Positions 46,456 to 56,583 of a stretch of DNA of 64,000 bases are shown in pieces. The position numbers and the translations under genes were made by a program. The notes beneath the pieces were generated by a model, which was not told the origin of the DNA, did not search any database, and saw only the letters and a program-made list of their open reading frames with translations. Origin of the DNA: Thiohalobacter thiocyanaticus (GTDB lineage: Bacteria; Pseudomonadota; Gammaproteobacteria; Thiohalobacterales; Thiohalobacteraceae); contig NZ_QZMU01000001.1 of NCBI RefSeq assembly GCF_003932505.1, positions 1,364,001-1,428,000 on the forward strand, read 5' to 3'. Position 1 is the first letter of the stretch. Each line of letters begins with the position of its first letter.

Positions 46456-48183
46456 TTACTCGCTGTCCAGATACCCCTCCCGCAGCAGATAGAGATAGAT
46501 CTCCTGAGCCGCCTCCATCGGGTTGAGGCCGGTGGTGTCGACGCGCAGCTCGGGCTTCTCGGGCACCTCGTAGGGATCGCTGATACCGGTGAACTCCGGG
46601 ATCAGCCCCTGGCGCGCCTTGGCATACAGGCCCTTGCGGTCGCGGTCCTCGCAGGTCTCCAGCGGGGTGGCGACGTGGATCTCGATGAAGGCGCCGTGCT
46701 CCTCGATCATCTCGCGCGCTGAGCGGCGCATGGCGGTATAGGGGGCGATGGGGGCGCAGATGGCCACGCCGCCGTTCTTGGTGATCTCGCTGGCGACGAA
46801 GCCGATGCGGTTCACGTTGATATTGCGGTGCTCCTTGGAGAAACCCAGCTCGCTGGACAGATGCTGGCGCACGATGTCGCCGTCGAGCAGGGTCACCGGG
46901 CGGCCGCCGGCCTCGACCAGCTTGGCGTAGATGATCTTGGCCAGGGTGGACTTGCCCGCGCCGGAAAGCCCGGTGAAGAACAGGGTGAAGCCCTGCCGGG
47001 AGCGCGGCGGGCAGACCCGTTTGAGCTCGGTGATCACCTCGGGATAGCTGAACCAGTCCGGTATGTCGGCGTTGCGGGCGATGCGTTCGCGCAGTTCGGC
47101 CTCGCTGAAGGACAGCCCCTCCTCGCCGTCGCGCTCGATCTCGCTCACCGGCATATAGCGCCCGCGGCGCGGCACATACAGGTGGGATTCCACCGGCACC
47201 ATCTCGATGCCGAGGCCATCCTGGTGCTTCTCGATCAGGTCCTGGGCGGCGTACTGGCTGTAGAAGATGGCCTGGCCGTTGCCGCCGACGGGCGGCGAGG
47301 CGTGGTCGGGGCCGACGATGAAGTGTGAGCAGCCGAAGTTCTTGTGCACGATGCCGTGCCACAGGGCCTCGCGCGGGCCGGCCATGCGCATGGCCAGCGG
47401 CAGCAGCGACAGCATGGCCAGGTTGTGCGGGAAGTGGCGCCGGATGGCCTGGTAGCAGTGCACCCGGGCGTAGTAGTGCAGATCCCCCGGCTTGGTCATG
47501 CCCACGGTGGGGTGCAGTAGGATGTGGCCGCCGACCGCCTTGGCCGCCTGCAGGGTGATGTCGCGCTGCAGCCGATGCATGACCTTGCTGGTCTGGAACG
47601 CCACCACCCGGCGCCAGCCCAGCTTGTGCAGCAGGTGGCGCAGCTCCTGCGGGGTGTCCCACAGGCTTTCGAAGTCGTAGTGGATGGGGGTCTCGATGCC
47701 CTCGATCCGACCGCTGATGTAGACCGGCCGCACCTGCTCGTTCAGGTAACGCACGCCGGGGTGCTGGCTGGAAGCGGTGCCGTAGACCAGCTCGGCCTCG
47801 CGCGCCTTGTCCGGCTCCCAGATGTCCTCCACGGTGAGCGCGGCGGGCATGAAGCCCTCGCCGTCGCGCAGGGCGATCTTGCTGCCTTTTTCCAGCTTTT
47901 CGGCGAACTTGGCATCCACATCCAGGACGATCGGGACGGGCCAGAGGGTGCCGTCGGGCAGCTGCATGCGCTCCAGCACCGAGTCGTAGGCGGCCTTGTC
48001 CATGAAGCCGGTCAGCGGTGTGAAGCCGCCGTTCATCAGCAGCTCCAGATCGCACAGCTGGCGCTGACTCAGGGTCAGGGAGTGAAAATCCTTGGAGGCG
48101 TCCTTCAGTGCTTCGGCCTGCGGCGCCTCGACCAGCAGGTCGACCAGTTCGCCGCCGCCGTGGGGGACTGCGTAATTTTCCAT
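46456..48183 (-). CDS. Fused ATP-sulfurylase-like/adenylylsulfate kinase; sulfurylase motifs degenerate
   Basis: 575 residues from ATG 48183 (MENYAVPHGGGELVDLLVE). Residues 1-385 align to ATP sulfurylase, but key motifs differ. Where the family has Q-T-R-N-P-x-H-R-A-H, this protein has QTSKVMHRLQ. Where it has V-G-R-D-H-A-G-P, this has VGPDHASP. Both sulfate-binding arginines and one of the two motif histidines are therefore replaced. The C-terminal APS kinase (about 390-575) looks complete: FTGLSGAGKSTLAKI, LLDGDIVRQHLSSELGFS, APIAPYTAMRRSAREM and RDRKGLYAKARQGLIPEFTG. It probably makes PAPS from APS for the sulfotransferases in the cluster. Whether it can make APS itself is doubtful. Confidence 0.85.
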   Translation of the reverse strand: MENYAVPHGGGELVDLLVEAPQAEALKDASKDFHSLTLSQRQLCDLELLMNGGFTPLTGFMDKAAYDSVLERMQLPDGTLWPVPIVLDVDAKFAEKLEKGSKIALRDGEGFMPAALTVEDIWEPDKAREAELVYGTASSQHPGVRYLNEQVRPVYISGRIEGIETPIHYDFESLWDTPQELRHLLHKLGWRRVVAFQTSKVMHRLQRDITLQAAKAVGGHILLHPTVGMTKPGDLHYYARVHCYQAIRRHFPHNLAMLSLLPLAMRMAGPREALWHGIVHKNFGCSHFIVGPDHASPPVGGNGQAIFYSQYAAQDLIEKHQDGLGIEMVPVESHLYVPRRGRYMPVSEIERDGEEGLSFSEAELRERIARNADIPDWFSYPEVITELKRVCPPRSRQGFTLFFTGLSGAGKSTLAKIIYAKLVEAGGRPVTLLDGDIVRQHLSSELGFSKEHRNINVNRIGFVASEITKNGGVAICAPIAPYTAMRRSAREMIEEHGAFIEIHVATPLETCEDRDRKGLYAKARQGLIPEFTGISDPYEVPEKPELRVDTTGLNPMEAAQEIYLYLLREGYLDSE

Positions 48184-48402
48184 TTTTTCCCTTTTATTCA
48201 AAAATCTGCAGTTTCTGCTCTGGTTTATCCAGGGGGTAGGGACGAGCGAGTTTATCATTATGTGGCTGCCGTTCATGCGACGGCTGCACGGTCATCTTAG
48301 GGCCCCGTGCCGGCGGGGTTAAAAGCGGCCGTGCCCTGTCTGTAACGGCCGGGTGGGTGGGGAATTGATGAGTAAGAACCTTCTGATTACTCGGGAGTCA
48401 CG

Positions 48403-48560
48403 TCGTCCCCGCGAAGGCGGGGATCCAGAAACCGCGGCGGCAGCTGGATCCTGGCATCCGCCGGGATGACGGGAACAGGTGTAGGTCGGGTTAGCGCAGC
48501 GTAACCCGACATAGCGGCGGAATGCGTCGGCTTACGCCTTGGCTAACCCGACCTACACGA
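48403..48560. repeat. dRS3-like pair plus GTAGGTCGGGTTAGC inverted repeat
   Basis: A divergent dRS3-like pair (48403-48471, GTCGTCCCCGCGAAGGCGGG to GCCGGGATGACGG) is followed by an inverted repeat from 48481. GTAGGTCGGGTTAGC is matched by GCTAACCCGACCTAC at 48541-48555, with GTAACCCGACATAG inside. Related sequences occur at 27826-27857. They lie between the Sat-CysC gene and the DUF2442 gene; the rest of the 380-base gap holds nothing recognisable. Confidence 0.8.
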
Positions 48561-48563
48561 TCC

Positions 48564-48875
48564 TCAGGGGGCTTTAGCCGCAGCGCGCCGCTCCAGCCAC
48601 TGCCTGAATGATGCCTGGCTTTCGCCCGAGGGCTTGCCGGCCAGCAGACCCGCGACACTCACATCCTCGTCGAGCGACTCCCAGTGTATGCCCTGCCCGG
48701 CGCCGATGAGGCGCCAGTCATTACGCTCTTCATTCGAGGCATGCACGAGGCGGGGATACCAGTCCAGCGGGACCGCTATCGAACGCCCGTCACTGAGTTC
48801 CACGCTCAAGGTATCTTCGGTCACCTGGACGCCAACGGCGTTGGGAACCTCCATTTCAACTGCCGAAGTAGTCAT
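48564..48875 (-). CDS. DUF2442 domain-containing protein
   Basis: 103 residues with GGAGG five bases upstream of the ATG region. The family pattern is visible in VTEDTLSVELSDGRSIAVPL, DWYPRLVHASNEERNDWRLI and GIHWESLDEDVSVAGLLAGK. DUF2442 proteins are small, widespread and often encoded beside DUF4160 proteins, with a toxin-antitoxin-like distribution. Here no DUF4160 partner is seen, so it is solitary. The C-terminal SFRQWLERRAAAKAP is a variable tail. Function unknown. Confidence 0.88.
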   Translation of the reverse strand: MTTSAVEMEVPNAVGVQVTEDTLSVELSDGRSIAVPLDWYPRLVHASNEERNDWRLIGAGQGIHWESLDEDVSVAGLLAGKPSGESQASFRQWLERRAAAKAP

Positions 48876-48987
48876 CCCATGCCTCCAGAAACACTGAATG
48901 GTGTTGCTCGGTTAACCCAGGTTGGCGCAGCGTTTTACTCGACAGGGCAACACTGGATCAACAATATTGCAGCATGACCACCTTCAC

Positions 48988-49061
48988 CGTCATCCCGGCG
49001 CAGGCCGGGATCCACATGCCTCAGCGGTTTCTGGATCCCGGCCTGCGCCGGGATGACGGGA
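48988..49061. repeat. dRS3-like pair, CGGC variant
   Basis: GTCATCCCGGCGCAGGCCGG on the left and its inverted partner GGCCTGCGCCGGGATGACGG on the right. The core has compensating changes on both stem sides relative to the common CCCGCGCAGGCGGG form, so base pairing is conserved even though sequence is not. It lies between the phosphomannomutase and DUF2442 genes. Confidence 0.8.
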
Positions 49062-49113
49062 AAGAGGGAACAGGCCTCAGAGGGCTCGCTACCCCCTCCT
49101 CATTCCTCCCCCA

Positions 49114-50598
49114 TCAAGGGGGAGGAGGTTGTTTCTCCCGCCAGCCGGCCAGCAGGGCCATGCAGTCGCGGTTCAGGGCCTCGGCGCGCCCGGCGCTGCC
49201 CGCCTCGTTGTAGCAACGCAGTTCGGGGGCGTTGCCGGAGGGGCGCAGGTGGATGATCTCCTGGTTGTCGAAGGTCAGGCGCAGGCCGTCGGTGGAATCC
49301 AGTTCGATCAGGCGACTCTGGGCAATTTTGCCGAAGATCGCATCCAGTTTTGCCTGACTGCCGTCGAGTTCGGCGAGGATGCGGGCGGACTGTTCGGTCG
49401 GGAAGGCCTTGATGCGGTCGCTGTAAGTGTAGCGCGGCGGCAGCGCGGCGGCGAGGGCGCTGACGCTGCCCTGCTCCCGGGCGGCAGCCAGCACGGCCAG
49501 GATCACGATGAAGGCGTCGCGGGTGGGCAGCGCGGCCAGTTCGCGGCCGTCGCGCCGCACCGGGGTGGCCAGCAGAAAGCCACCGTTGGCCTCGTAACCG
49601 GCCACGCTGGCACCGCCGCCCTCGGCCAGCGTCTGCATGCCGGTGATGACATAGGGCGAGCCGATGCGGGTGCGCTCGACCCGTTCGAAGCTGCCGCACT
49701 TCTCCACCACCGTGTTGCTGCTCACCGGCGTGGCCAGGCGGTCGATGCCGAGCGCCTGGGCGCACAGCACGCCGACGATGTCGCCGCGCAGCCAGCTGCC
49801 GGTCGCGTCGGCGATCAGCGGGCGGTCCGCGTCGCCGTCGGTGGAGACGATGGCATCCAGCTTCAGCTCCCCCGCCCAGCCGCGAGCCAGTTCCACGTCC
49901 TCGGGCCGGATAGCCTCGGTGTCGACCGGGATGAAGACCTCGGAGCGGTTCAGGCGGGTGATGTCCGCGCCCAGTCGCTCCAGCACCGCGGCCAGCAGAT
50001 CGCGGCCCACACCGGAGTGCTCGTAGACGCCGACCTTCAGCCCCTGCAGGGCCTGGCGCGGGAAGAAATCCAGATAGCGCTGCAGGTAGCGCTGCGCGGC
50101 GGTGGCATCCACCGCCGGGAGTGCCGCGGCATAGTCGGCGGGGAAGGGCTCGGGAACGGTGACGGTCTGCGCCCTGATGGCCAGCTCGTCGTCCTTGAGG
50201 ATCTCGCCGCCCAGCTTGTTGAACTTGATGCCGTTGCGGTCATCCGGGATGTGGCTGCCTGTGACCATGATGGCGGGGATGTTCTGCTCGATGCCATACA
50301 GGGCCACCGCCGGCGAGGGGATGAGGCCGCAGTTGACGGGCTGATGGCCGGCATCGACACAGGCGCGGGCCACGGCGGCCATGATGTCGGGCGTGCTCGG
50401 GCGCAGATCACCGGCGATAGCCACCCGGCTGCCGGGCGGCAGGCCCTGACTGGATTCCAGGTGCTGGAGAAAGGCGCGGGTGTAGGCATAGCAGACCGGC
50501 GGGGTCATGTCCGCCACCCGGCCGCGGGCGCCGCTGGTGCCGAAGCCGACGCCGCTTTGCTGCATCAGGTCGGAAATCCGGTACTCGACTGCAGACAT
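49114..50598 (-). CDS. Phosphomannomutase/phosphoglucomutase family protein
   Basis: 494 residues from ATG 50598 behind GGGGGGAGG. All alpha-D-phosphohexomutase landmarks are present: FGTSGARGRVADM at the start, the phosphoserine loop IMVTGSHIPDDRNGIKF (Ser in T-G-S-H), the Mg site STDGDADRPLIA, the sugar-binding YEANGGFLLATP and the phosphate-binding RPSGNAPELRCY. It would interconvert mannose-6-P and mannose-1-P (or the glucose pair), feeding GDP-mannose and hence GDP-fucose synthesis by Gmd and Fcl. The T-G-S-H-I-P form differs from the common T-A-S-H-N-P, so substrate preference is uncertain. Confidence 0.9.
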   Translation of the reverse strand: MSAVEYRISDLMQQSGVGFGTSGARGRVADMTPPVCYAYTRAFLQHLESSQGLPPGSRVAIAGDLRPSTPDIMAAVARACVDAGHQPVNCGLIPSPAVALYGIEQNIPAIMVTGSHIPDDRNGIKFNKLGGEILKDDELAIRAQTVTVPEPFPADYAAALPAVDATAAQRYLQRYLDFFPRQALQGLKVGVYEHSGVGRDLLAAVLERLGADITRLNRSEVFIPVDTEAIRPEDVELARGWAGELKLDAIVSTDGDADRPLIADATGSWLRGDIVGVLCAQALGIDRLATPVSSNTVVEKCGSFERVERTRIGSPYVITGMQTLAEGGGASVAGYEANGGFLLATPVRRDGRELAALPTRDAFIVILAVLAAAREQGSVSALAAALPPRYTYSDRIKAFPTEQSARILAELDGSQAKLDAIFGKIAQSRLIELDSTDGLRLTFDNQEIIHLRPSGNAPELRCYNEAGSAGRAEALNRDCMALLAGWREKQPPPP

Positions 50599-50652
50599 AC
50601 CTCCCCCCCTTATTTTGGAATGTTTATTGAGCAGGCCGAGAATAACAGCAGC

Positions 50653-50891
50653 CGTCATTCCGGCGAAGGCCGGAATCTATTTACCACCGCGGCTACTGGA
50701 TTCCGGCCTGCGCCGGAATGACGGGAAAAAGCAAAGCCTGCAGACCGGGACAGGCGCGTGTTCCCGGCACAGACACGCGCGGAAACGGGCCAGAGCGAGA
50801 GAATCCGCCATTGCGAGCGAAGCGAAGCAATCTCGTACTGCAGGCTGACCCGGTTAGAGATTGCCGCGGCGCTGCGCGCCTCGCAATGACG
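50653..50891. repeat. dRS3-like pair and GTCATTGCGAG element
   Basis: An inverted pair with a CCGGCGAAGGCCGG / CCGGCCTGCGCCGG core (50653-50723) is followed by a weak copy of the GTTCCCGGC...GGAAACGGGCC repeat (about 50745-50798). A GCCATTGCGAGCGAAGCGAA ... CGCCTCGCAATGACGG element closes the cluster (50807-50891). The three repeats fill the gap between the phosphomannomutase and tRNA-Phe genes. Confidence 0.8.
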
Positions 50892-50906
50892 GAAGCAATT
50901 GGAATG

Positions 50907-50982
50907 TGGTGGCCAGGGACAGAATCGAACTGCCGACACGGGGATTTTCAATCCCCTGCTCTACCGACTGAGCTACCTGGCC
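50907..50982 (-). tRNA. tRNA-Phe (anticodon GAA)
   Basis: On the minus strand GGCCAGGTAGCTCAGTCGG begins a complete 76-base cloverleaf. The acceptor stem GGCCAGG pairs with CCTGGCC, the anticodon loop is ATTGAAAAT with GAA in the centre, the T-loop is GTTCGATTC, and CCA is encoded. It lies just downstream of yggX on the same strand, possibly in the same transcript. Confidence 0.97.
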
Positions 50983-51036
50983 ACAGAGGGAGAAGCCGCG
51001 TATTTAACGTGAAAACGCGGGCGGGCGCAAGTCGGA

Positions 51037-51309
51037 TCAGTTCGACGGCGGCACATAATCCGGCGGCGCCTCGGCACCCTCGCCGAAGAAGAACTTCTCC
51101 ATCTGCTCCTCCAGGAACTGGCGCGCCTTGGGCTCCATCGGGGACAGCCGGTACTCGTTGATCAGCATGGTCTGGTGGCCCAGCCATTTCTGCCAGGCCT
51201 CCTTGGAGACGTTCTCGTAGATGCGCTTGCCCAGCTCGCCGGGGTAGGGCTGGCGCTCCAGGCCTTCGGCCTCGCGGCCCAGTTTCACGCAGTGCACCAT
51301 ACGGGTCAT
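51037..51309 (-). CDS. yggX: Fe(2+)-trafficking/oxidative damage protection protein YggX
   Basis: 90 residues, full length. [20 protein letters not shown] has the conserved Cys near the N-terminus, followed by [40 protein letters not shown] and [15 protein letters not shown]. YggX protects Fe-S clusters and is linked to iron handling and oxidative stress. It follows mutY with a 5-base overlap, reproducing the mutY-yggX operon of enterobacteria. Confidence 0.97.
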   Translation of the reverse strand: MTRMVHCVKLGREAEGLERQPYPGELGKRIYENVSKEAWQKWLGHQTMLINEYRLSPMEPKARQFLEEQMEKFFFGEGAEAPPDYVPPSN

Positions 51310-51312
51310 TGT

Positions 51313-52357
<1,045 letters not shown>

Positions 52358-52371
<14 letters not shown>

Positions 52372-53131
52372 CAGAGTCAGGCTTCAGGTACCGAGCGATA
52401 GGATGGGTGAAGGTGCCTTGCGCCGCAACCCATCACCCCGGCGGATCGCGATGGGTTACGCTGTGCTTAACCCATCCTACGACCTAAAGCGCACTCCAGC
52501 CGGGTACCAATTTCCGTCATTCCCGCGCAGGCGGGAATCCAGATACCGCCGTGGTCACTGGATCCCCGCCTGCGCGGGGATGACGATGGCGGTTATGACA
52601 GTTGGTAGGCCGGGATTGGCGAAGGTCATCAGACTCAGGCTTCAGGTACCGAGCGATAGGATGGGTGAAGGTGCCTTGCGCCGCAACCCATCACCCCGGC
52701 GGATCGCGATGGGTTACGCTGTGCTTAACCCATCCTACGACCTAAAGCGCACTCCAGCCGGGCACCAATTTCCGTCATTCCCGCGCAGGCGGGAATCCAG
52801 ATACCGCCGTGGTCACTGGATCCCCGCCTGCGCGGGGATGACGATGGCGGTTATGACAGTTGGTAGGCCGGGATTGGCGAAGGTCATCAGAGTCAGGCTT
52901 CAGGTACCGAGCGATAGAATGGGTGAAGGTGCCTTGCGCCGCAACCCATCACCCCGGCGGATCGCGATGGGTTACGCTGTGCTTAACCCATCCTACGACC
53001 TAAAGCGCACTCCAGCCGGGTACCAATTTCCGTCATTCCCGCGCAGGCGGGAATCCAGATACCGCCGTGGTCACTGGATCCCCGCCTGCGCGGGGATGAC
53101 GATGGCGGTTATGACAGTTGGTAGGCCGGGA
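52358..53131. repeat. 258-bp tandem triplication overlapping the mutY start
   Basis: Three near-identical 258-base units (52358-52615, 52616-52873, 52874-53131). Each begins TTGGCGAAGGTCATCAGA, which includes the mutY start codon in reverse complement. Each contains a GGATGGGTGAAGG / GGGTTACGCTGTGCTTAACC inverted repeat and a full dRS3-like pair. Only a few single-base differences are visible among the units (for example GTCAGG for CTCAGG, and ACC for CACC). Because 258 is divisible by 3, a spurious plus-strand frame of 258 codons runs through it. A different repeat (53128-53210, AAGCACAGCGTTCCCGGC) follows directly. Confidence 0.95.
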
Positions 53132-53218
53132 TAAGCACAGCGTTCCCGGCATTTTCCGAGGCCGCCGGAAACGGGCCTTCCGGCCCTTCTTCCGGCCTAC
53201 GGCTGCTGGGAGGTCGCA

Positions 53219-55324
53219 TCACCGCCCGAAGATCCCCTTGAGCTGGTCCTTCACCTTGTCGTCGAGCTTGTCCTCGAGCTTCTTCTCCACCTCTTCCTCG
53301 ACCTTCTCCTTCACCTTCTCCCTGGCCGCGCCCTCCAGCACCTTGGCCAGATCGACGCTGTAGTTCGGTTTGGCGAAGGGACCCTCGATGCGCAGCGGGA
53401 TGGCCACGCCCTTGAGGTCCTGCAGCCCTTCCCCGCCCTGGCCTTCCAACGAGCCGACCAGCTTGACGGTGAGGCTGTAGTCGACCTGCTCCTGCGGCAG
53501 ATCGGCCATCCCCTGGCCGTCGACGCGGAGCAGCGGCGACATGGCAGCGAGGTCATCGTTGCGGATCACGCCGTTGGTGACCTTCGCCGTACCTGTGAGC
53601 GAGGTGAAATCGGTCTGGTTGGGGCCGCTCTCGGCCGGCGCCGGCTTACCCTCCAGCCGCGCCTTGGCGTTGCGGATCAGGGCGGCGACATTGATGCCCT
53701 TGACCGCGCCCTCGGTGAAGCTGAAGCCGGCGTTGCCGTTGAGTGTCTGCTTCAGCGCTTCGGGCGTGTTGCCGGTGGCGGTGAGTTTGGCGTTGACGTC
53801 GGCGGTACCCACCAGCTTGTCATCGCCCATGAGGTCCTTGAGCAGCGGGCCGGCCTGCACCCCCTGGACCTTCTCGTCCAGCGCGATGCGGGCCTTGTCG
53901 CCGCGCGCATCCAGGGTGATGTCGCCGCTGTAGCCGCCTTCGTACATGCTGGCCCGGGCCGGATTGACCCGCACCAGGCCGTCCTTCGCCCTGATGGTGA
54001 CCAGCACGTCGGCGCTGCGCAACTGGTAGGCCTTGAGCTGATTGATGCGCAGGGTGCCATCGAGGTTCAGCGCGCGCAGGGTCTCCAGCGGCAGGGCCCC
54101 GGTCGCACCGGCCGCGGCCTGGGCCGGCGTGGGCGCGGCCTGGGTCTCGCCCTCGGCCGGCGGCGGCAGGTAGCGGTCCACATCGATCTGATCCAGGGTC
54201 AGATCGAAGCGGATGGCCTGGCTGGTGAAGTTGGCGATGCCGGCGCTGCCGGTGATGGTGCTGTCGTCCAGGCGCAGGGTCAGCTTGTCGGCATTGAAAC
54301 TGGCCGGTGTGGCGCTGAAGCCGATATCGGCGTCGGCCTTGCTCAGCACGCTGGCGTCGCTGACCTCCGGCGCCGGCTGGCCCAGGCGCTCGATCAGCTC
54401 ACGCGGGACGAACTCCTGCACCTTCAGGTTGCCGCTGAAGCGGGCCTGGTCGGACTGAATGTTCTGGCCGTCGACCTGACCGGTGACGGTCAGACCCATG
54501 GCCTCCAGCACCAGGTCGGCCACCTGCAGGGTGCCCGCGCCCAGGTCCACGGTCACCCCGCTGGCCAGCCCGGCCTCGACCTTGCCGCCGGGCAGGGTCT
54601 CGCCCTCGGCCTCGGTCTCCAGTTTGAAATCGCTTATCTCGAAGCGCTGCAGGTCCGGGCCCAGGGTCAGCACGCCGGCCAGTTCCAGCTCGCCTTCCAT
54701 GGCCGGCTGGTCCAGCTCGACCTCGAAATCCAGGCTGAAATCGATCGGCGTCTCGGGGGCGATCTCGCTCAGACTCAGATCCAGGTCCCTGAGCTGGTAT
54801 CTGGCGCCGGCCTGCTGGTCGTCCCAGACCAGGTTGGCGTCGGTGATCTCCACCCCGCCGATGGCCAGCCCGGCCAGGGCCGCGCCCCGGCCCTCGTCGG
54901 CCTCGGGCGTGGGTTCGGCGGCCGGCTTGATCATGTCGGACCAGTTGGGGTTGCCCTGTTTGTCCAGGCCCAGGTACAGATCCAGCCCCTTCAGACGCAG
55001 GGTGGACATCTCCAGTTCCTTGCGCAGCAGCGGCAGCAGCCTGACCTGCACGCCCACCTCCTCGATTTCGGCGAAGGGCGCGTCGGCGAAGCCTTGGGCG
55101 TTGCTCAGGCGGGTACGGCCGATCTCCAGCCCCAGCCAGGGGAACACGGACAGTTCCATGTCGCCCTCTATGGTGAGGGTGCGCCCGGTCTGCTCCTGCA
55201 CCGCGCGGGTGATCTGGTCCTTGTAGTCGTTGGGGTCGACGAAGATCAGCAGCGCCCCGGCGCCAATGACCAGGACCAGAACCAGCACACCGATCAGGAT
55301 TCCGACAATACGCAGGGCTTTCAT
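53219..55324 (-). CDS. AsmA family protein
   Basis: About 701 residues from ATG 55324, behind AAAGGATTGCAA. One N-terminal membrane segment (LRIVGILIGVLVLVLVIGAG) leads into the AsmA N-domain: RAVQEQTGRTLTIEGDMELS and FPWLGLEIGRTRLSNAQGF. The C-terminal domain ends LPQEQVDYSLTVKLVGSLEG and IPLRIEGPFAKPNYSVDLAK, the AsmA signature, followed by a charged K/E-rich helix. The middle is beta-rich, as in the lipid-transport-like AsmA/YhdP repeating groove proteins. A role in outer-membrane lipid or protein homeostasis is expected. It is co-directional with mutY, separated by the tandem repeats. Confidence 0.93.
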   Translation of the reverse strand: MKALRIVGILIGVLVLVLVIGAGALLIFVDPNDYKDQITRAVQEQTGRTLTIEGDMELSVFPWLGLEIGRTRLSNAQGFADAPFAEIEEVGVQVRLLPLLRKELEMSTLRLKGLDLYLGLDKQGNPNWSDMIKPAAEPTPEADEGRGAALAGLAIGGVEITDANLVWDDQQAGARYQLRDLDLSLSEIAPETPIDFSLDFEVELDQPAMEGELELAGVLTLGPDLQRFEISDFKLETEAEGETLPGGKVEAGLASGVTVDLGAGTLQVADLVLEAMGLTVTGQVDGQNIQSDQARFSGNLKVQEFVPRELIERLGQPAPEVSDASVLSKADADIGFSATPASFNADKLTLRLDDSTITGSAGIANFTSQAIRFDLTLDQIDVDRYLPPPAEGETQAAPTPAQAAAGATGALPLETLRALNLDGTLRINQLKAYQLRSADVLVTIRAKDGLVRVNPARASMYEGGYSGDITLDARGDKARIALDEKVQGVQAGPLLKDLMGDDKLVGTADVNAKLTATGNTPEALKQTLNGNAGFSFTEGAVKGINVAALIRNAKARLEGKPAPAESGPNQTDFTSLTGTAKVTNGVIRNDDLAAMSPLLRVDGQGMADLPQEQVDYSLTVKLVGSLEGQGGEGLQDLKGVAIPLRIEGPFAKPNYSVDLAKVLEGAAREKVKEKVEEEVEKKLEDKLDDKVKDQLKGIFGR

Positions 55325-55418
55325 TTGCAATCCTTTCCGAGAGTTGGGTTTGGCTTTGTCTGAGACAATAAGACACTTGGACCGGTTCTACCAGTGTGGC
55401 GGCCCAGTTACTTACCCC

Positions 55419-55502
55419 GTCATTGCGAGGCACGGAGTGCCGCGGCAATCTCCAACCGGTTGATCCTGCATTGAGAGATTGCTTCGCTGCGCTCGCAATG
55501 AC
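55419..55502. repeat. GTCATTGCGAGG-type inverted repeat element
   Basis: About 84 bases from GTCATTGCGAGGCACGGAGT to GCGCTCGCAATGACG with GCAATCTCC and GAGATTGC boxes, upstream of asmA. Confidence 0.85.
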
Positions 55503-55711
55503 GAATATTCCCAATAACCCCATGATTTTGGAACAGTCGGCAATTTGTCAGTCCCTGACACCTTGAAAAGCCCCTCCAGCGGCGCTATGACATGCTTATG
55601 CCCTCCATATCGGTTTTCTCCTCCGACACCCTTTCACCCGGCACGCCGCCCCGCTGGCGCGGCGCGTCCGTTTTGCCTGACCGCAGACTCAAACCTTCAC
55701 AGGAGTTGCGT

Positions 55712-56203
55712 ATGAACCAGAACTACATTGTCGTTGCCGACGGTTTGCGTGCCCGTTTCTTCACTCTGCAGGACACGCCCTTTCCCGAAATGGAGTCCGG
55801 CCCCAACCTGACCGAGGTCAGCGACTTGGTCAATTCCGACCGGGAGCAGGACATGTGGAGCGAGAAGAAATCCGGCCGCAACCGTAGCAGCGTGAGCGGC
55901 TCGGCCCACGGCTATGACGACCACCGCACTCAGCACGAGGAGGAATTCGTGCGCCGTTTCGCCCGTTCGGTGGCCGAGGAGGTGAAACGCCTGACCAACG
56001 GCCACGGGGCACGGGAACTGGTGCTGGTGGCACAGAAGAAGACCCTGGGGCATCTGCGTAATGAACTCAACGGGCGCATCCGCAGCGATGTGCAGATACA
56101 TGAACTGGCCAAGGATCTGAGCAAGATGAGCCCGCTGGAGATCCATGCCCATCTGGCGAAGGAGAAACTGGTGCCGGAGCGGCGCAATCCCGGAGAACGT
56201 TAA
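55712..56203 (+). CDS. Host attachment family protein
   Basis: 163 residues from ATG 55712, with AGGAG eight bases upstream. MNQNYIVVADGLRARFFTLQ is the conserved N-terminal strand. HEEEFVRRFARSVAEEVKRL, ELVLVAQKKTLGHLRNEL, VQIHELAKDLSKMSPLEIHA and HLAKEKLVPER match the Host_attach family, named from an Agrobacterium protein. The fold resembles the release-factor/Pelota-type nucleotide-free domains, so attachment may be an indirect effect. It is transcribed alone, flanked by repeat elements. Confidence 0.9.
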   Translation: MNQNYIVVADGLRARFFTLQDTPFPEMESGPNLTEVSDLVNSDREQDMWSEKKSGRNRSSVSGSAHGYDDHRTQHEEEFVRRFARSVAEEVKRLTNGHGARELVLVAQKKTLGHLRNELNGRIRSDVQIHELAKDLSKMSPLEIHAHLAKEKLVPERRNPGER

Positions 56204-56384
56204 GACGATAGCCAGATGCAGGCCGGAATGAGGACTGGAGGTCCGTTTCCGACAGTTCGCGGATTTGCCGGAAACGCTGCGCTTGTCCCGGCCTGCATGC
56301 TGTACACAAGCGAAACCCAACATGATAAGCGACAACACAGTGCCGGGGTTCGCGTTGCCCGCCCGCGATGACCGCAAACCTGCC

Positions 56385-56515
56385 GTCATCCCCGCGCAGG
56401 CGGGGATCCAGATGATAATAGACCGTTCGGTCCTTATACTCTTCACGTCATCCCCGCGTAGGCGGGGATCCAGATACCGCGCGGTTACTGGATTCCCGCC
56501 TACGCGGGAATGACG
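56385..56515. repeat. Three dRS3-like palindrome copies
   Basis: A single GTCATCCCCGCGCAGGCGGG copy at 56385 and an inverted pair at 56447-56515 with a CCCGCGTAGGCGGG core and the compensating CCCGCCTACGCGGG on the other side. They lie between the host-attachment gene and the convergent GspE-like gene. Confidence 0.85.
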
Positions 56516-56583
56516 ATCTCTCTCACGGGAGGGGTAACGGTTTCATCTCTGTTGGGATGACAAAGATTGAATCACGCCCGTAA

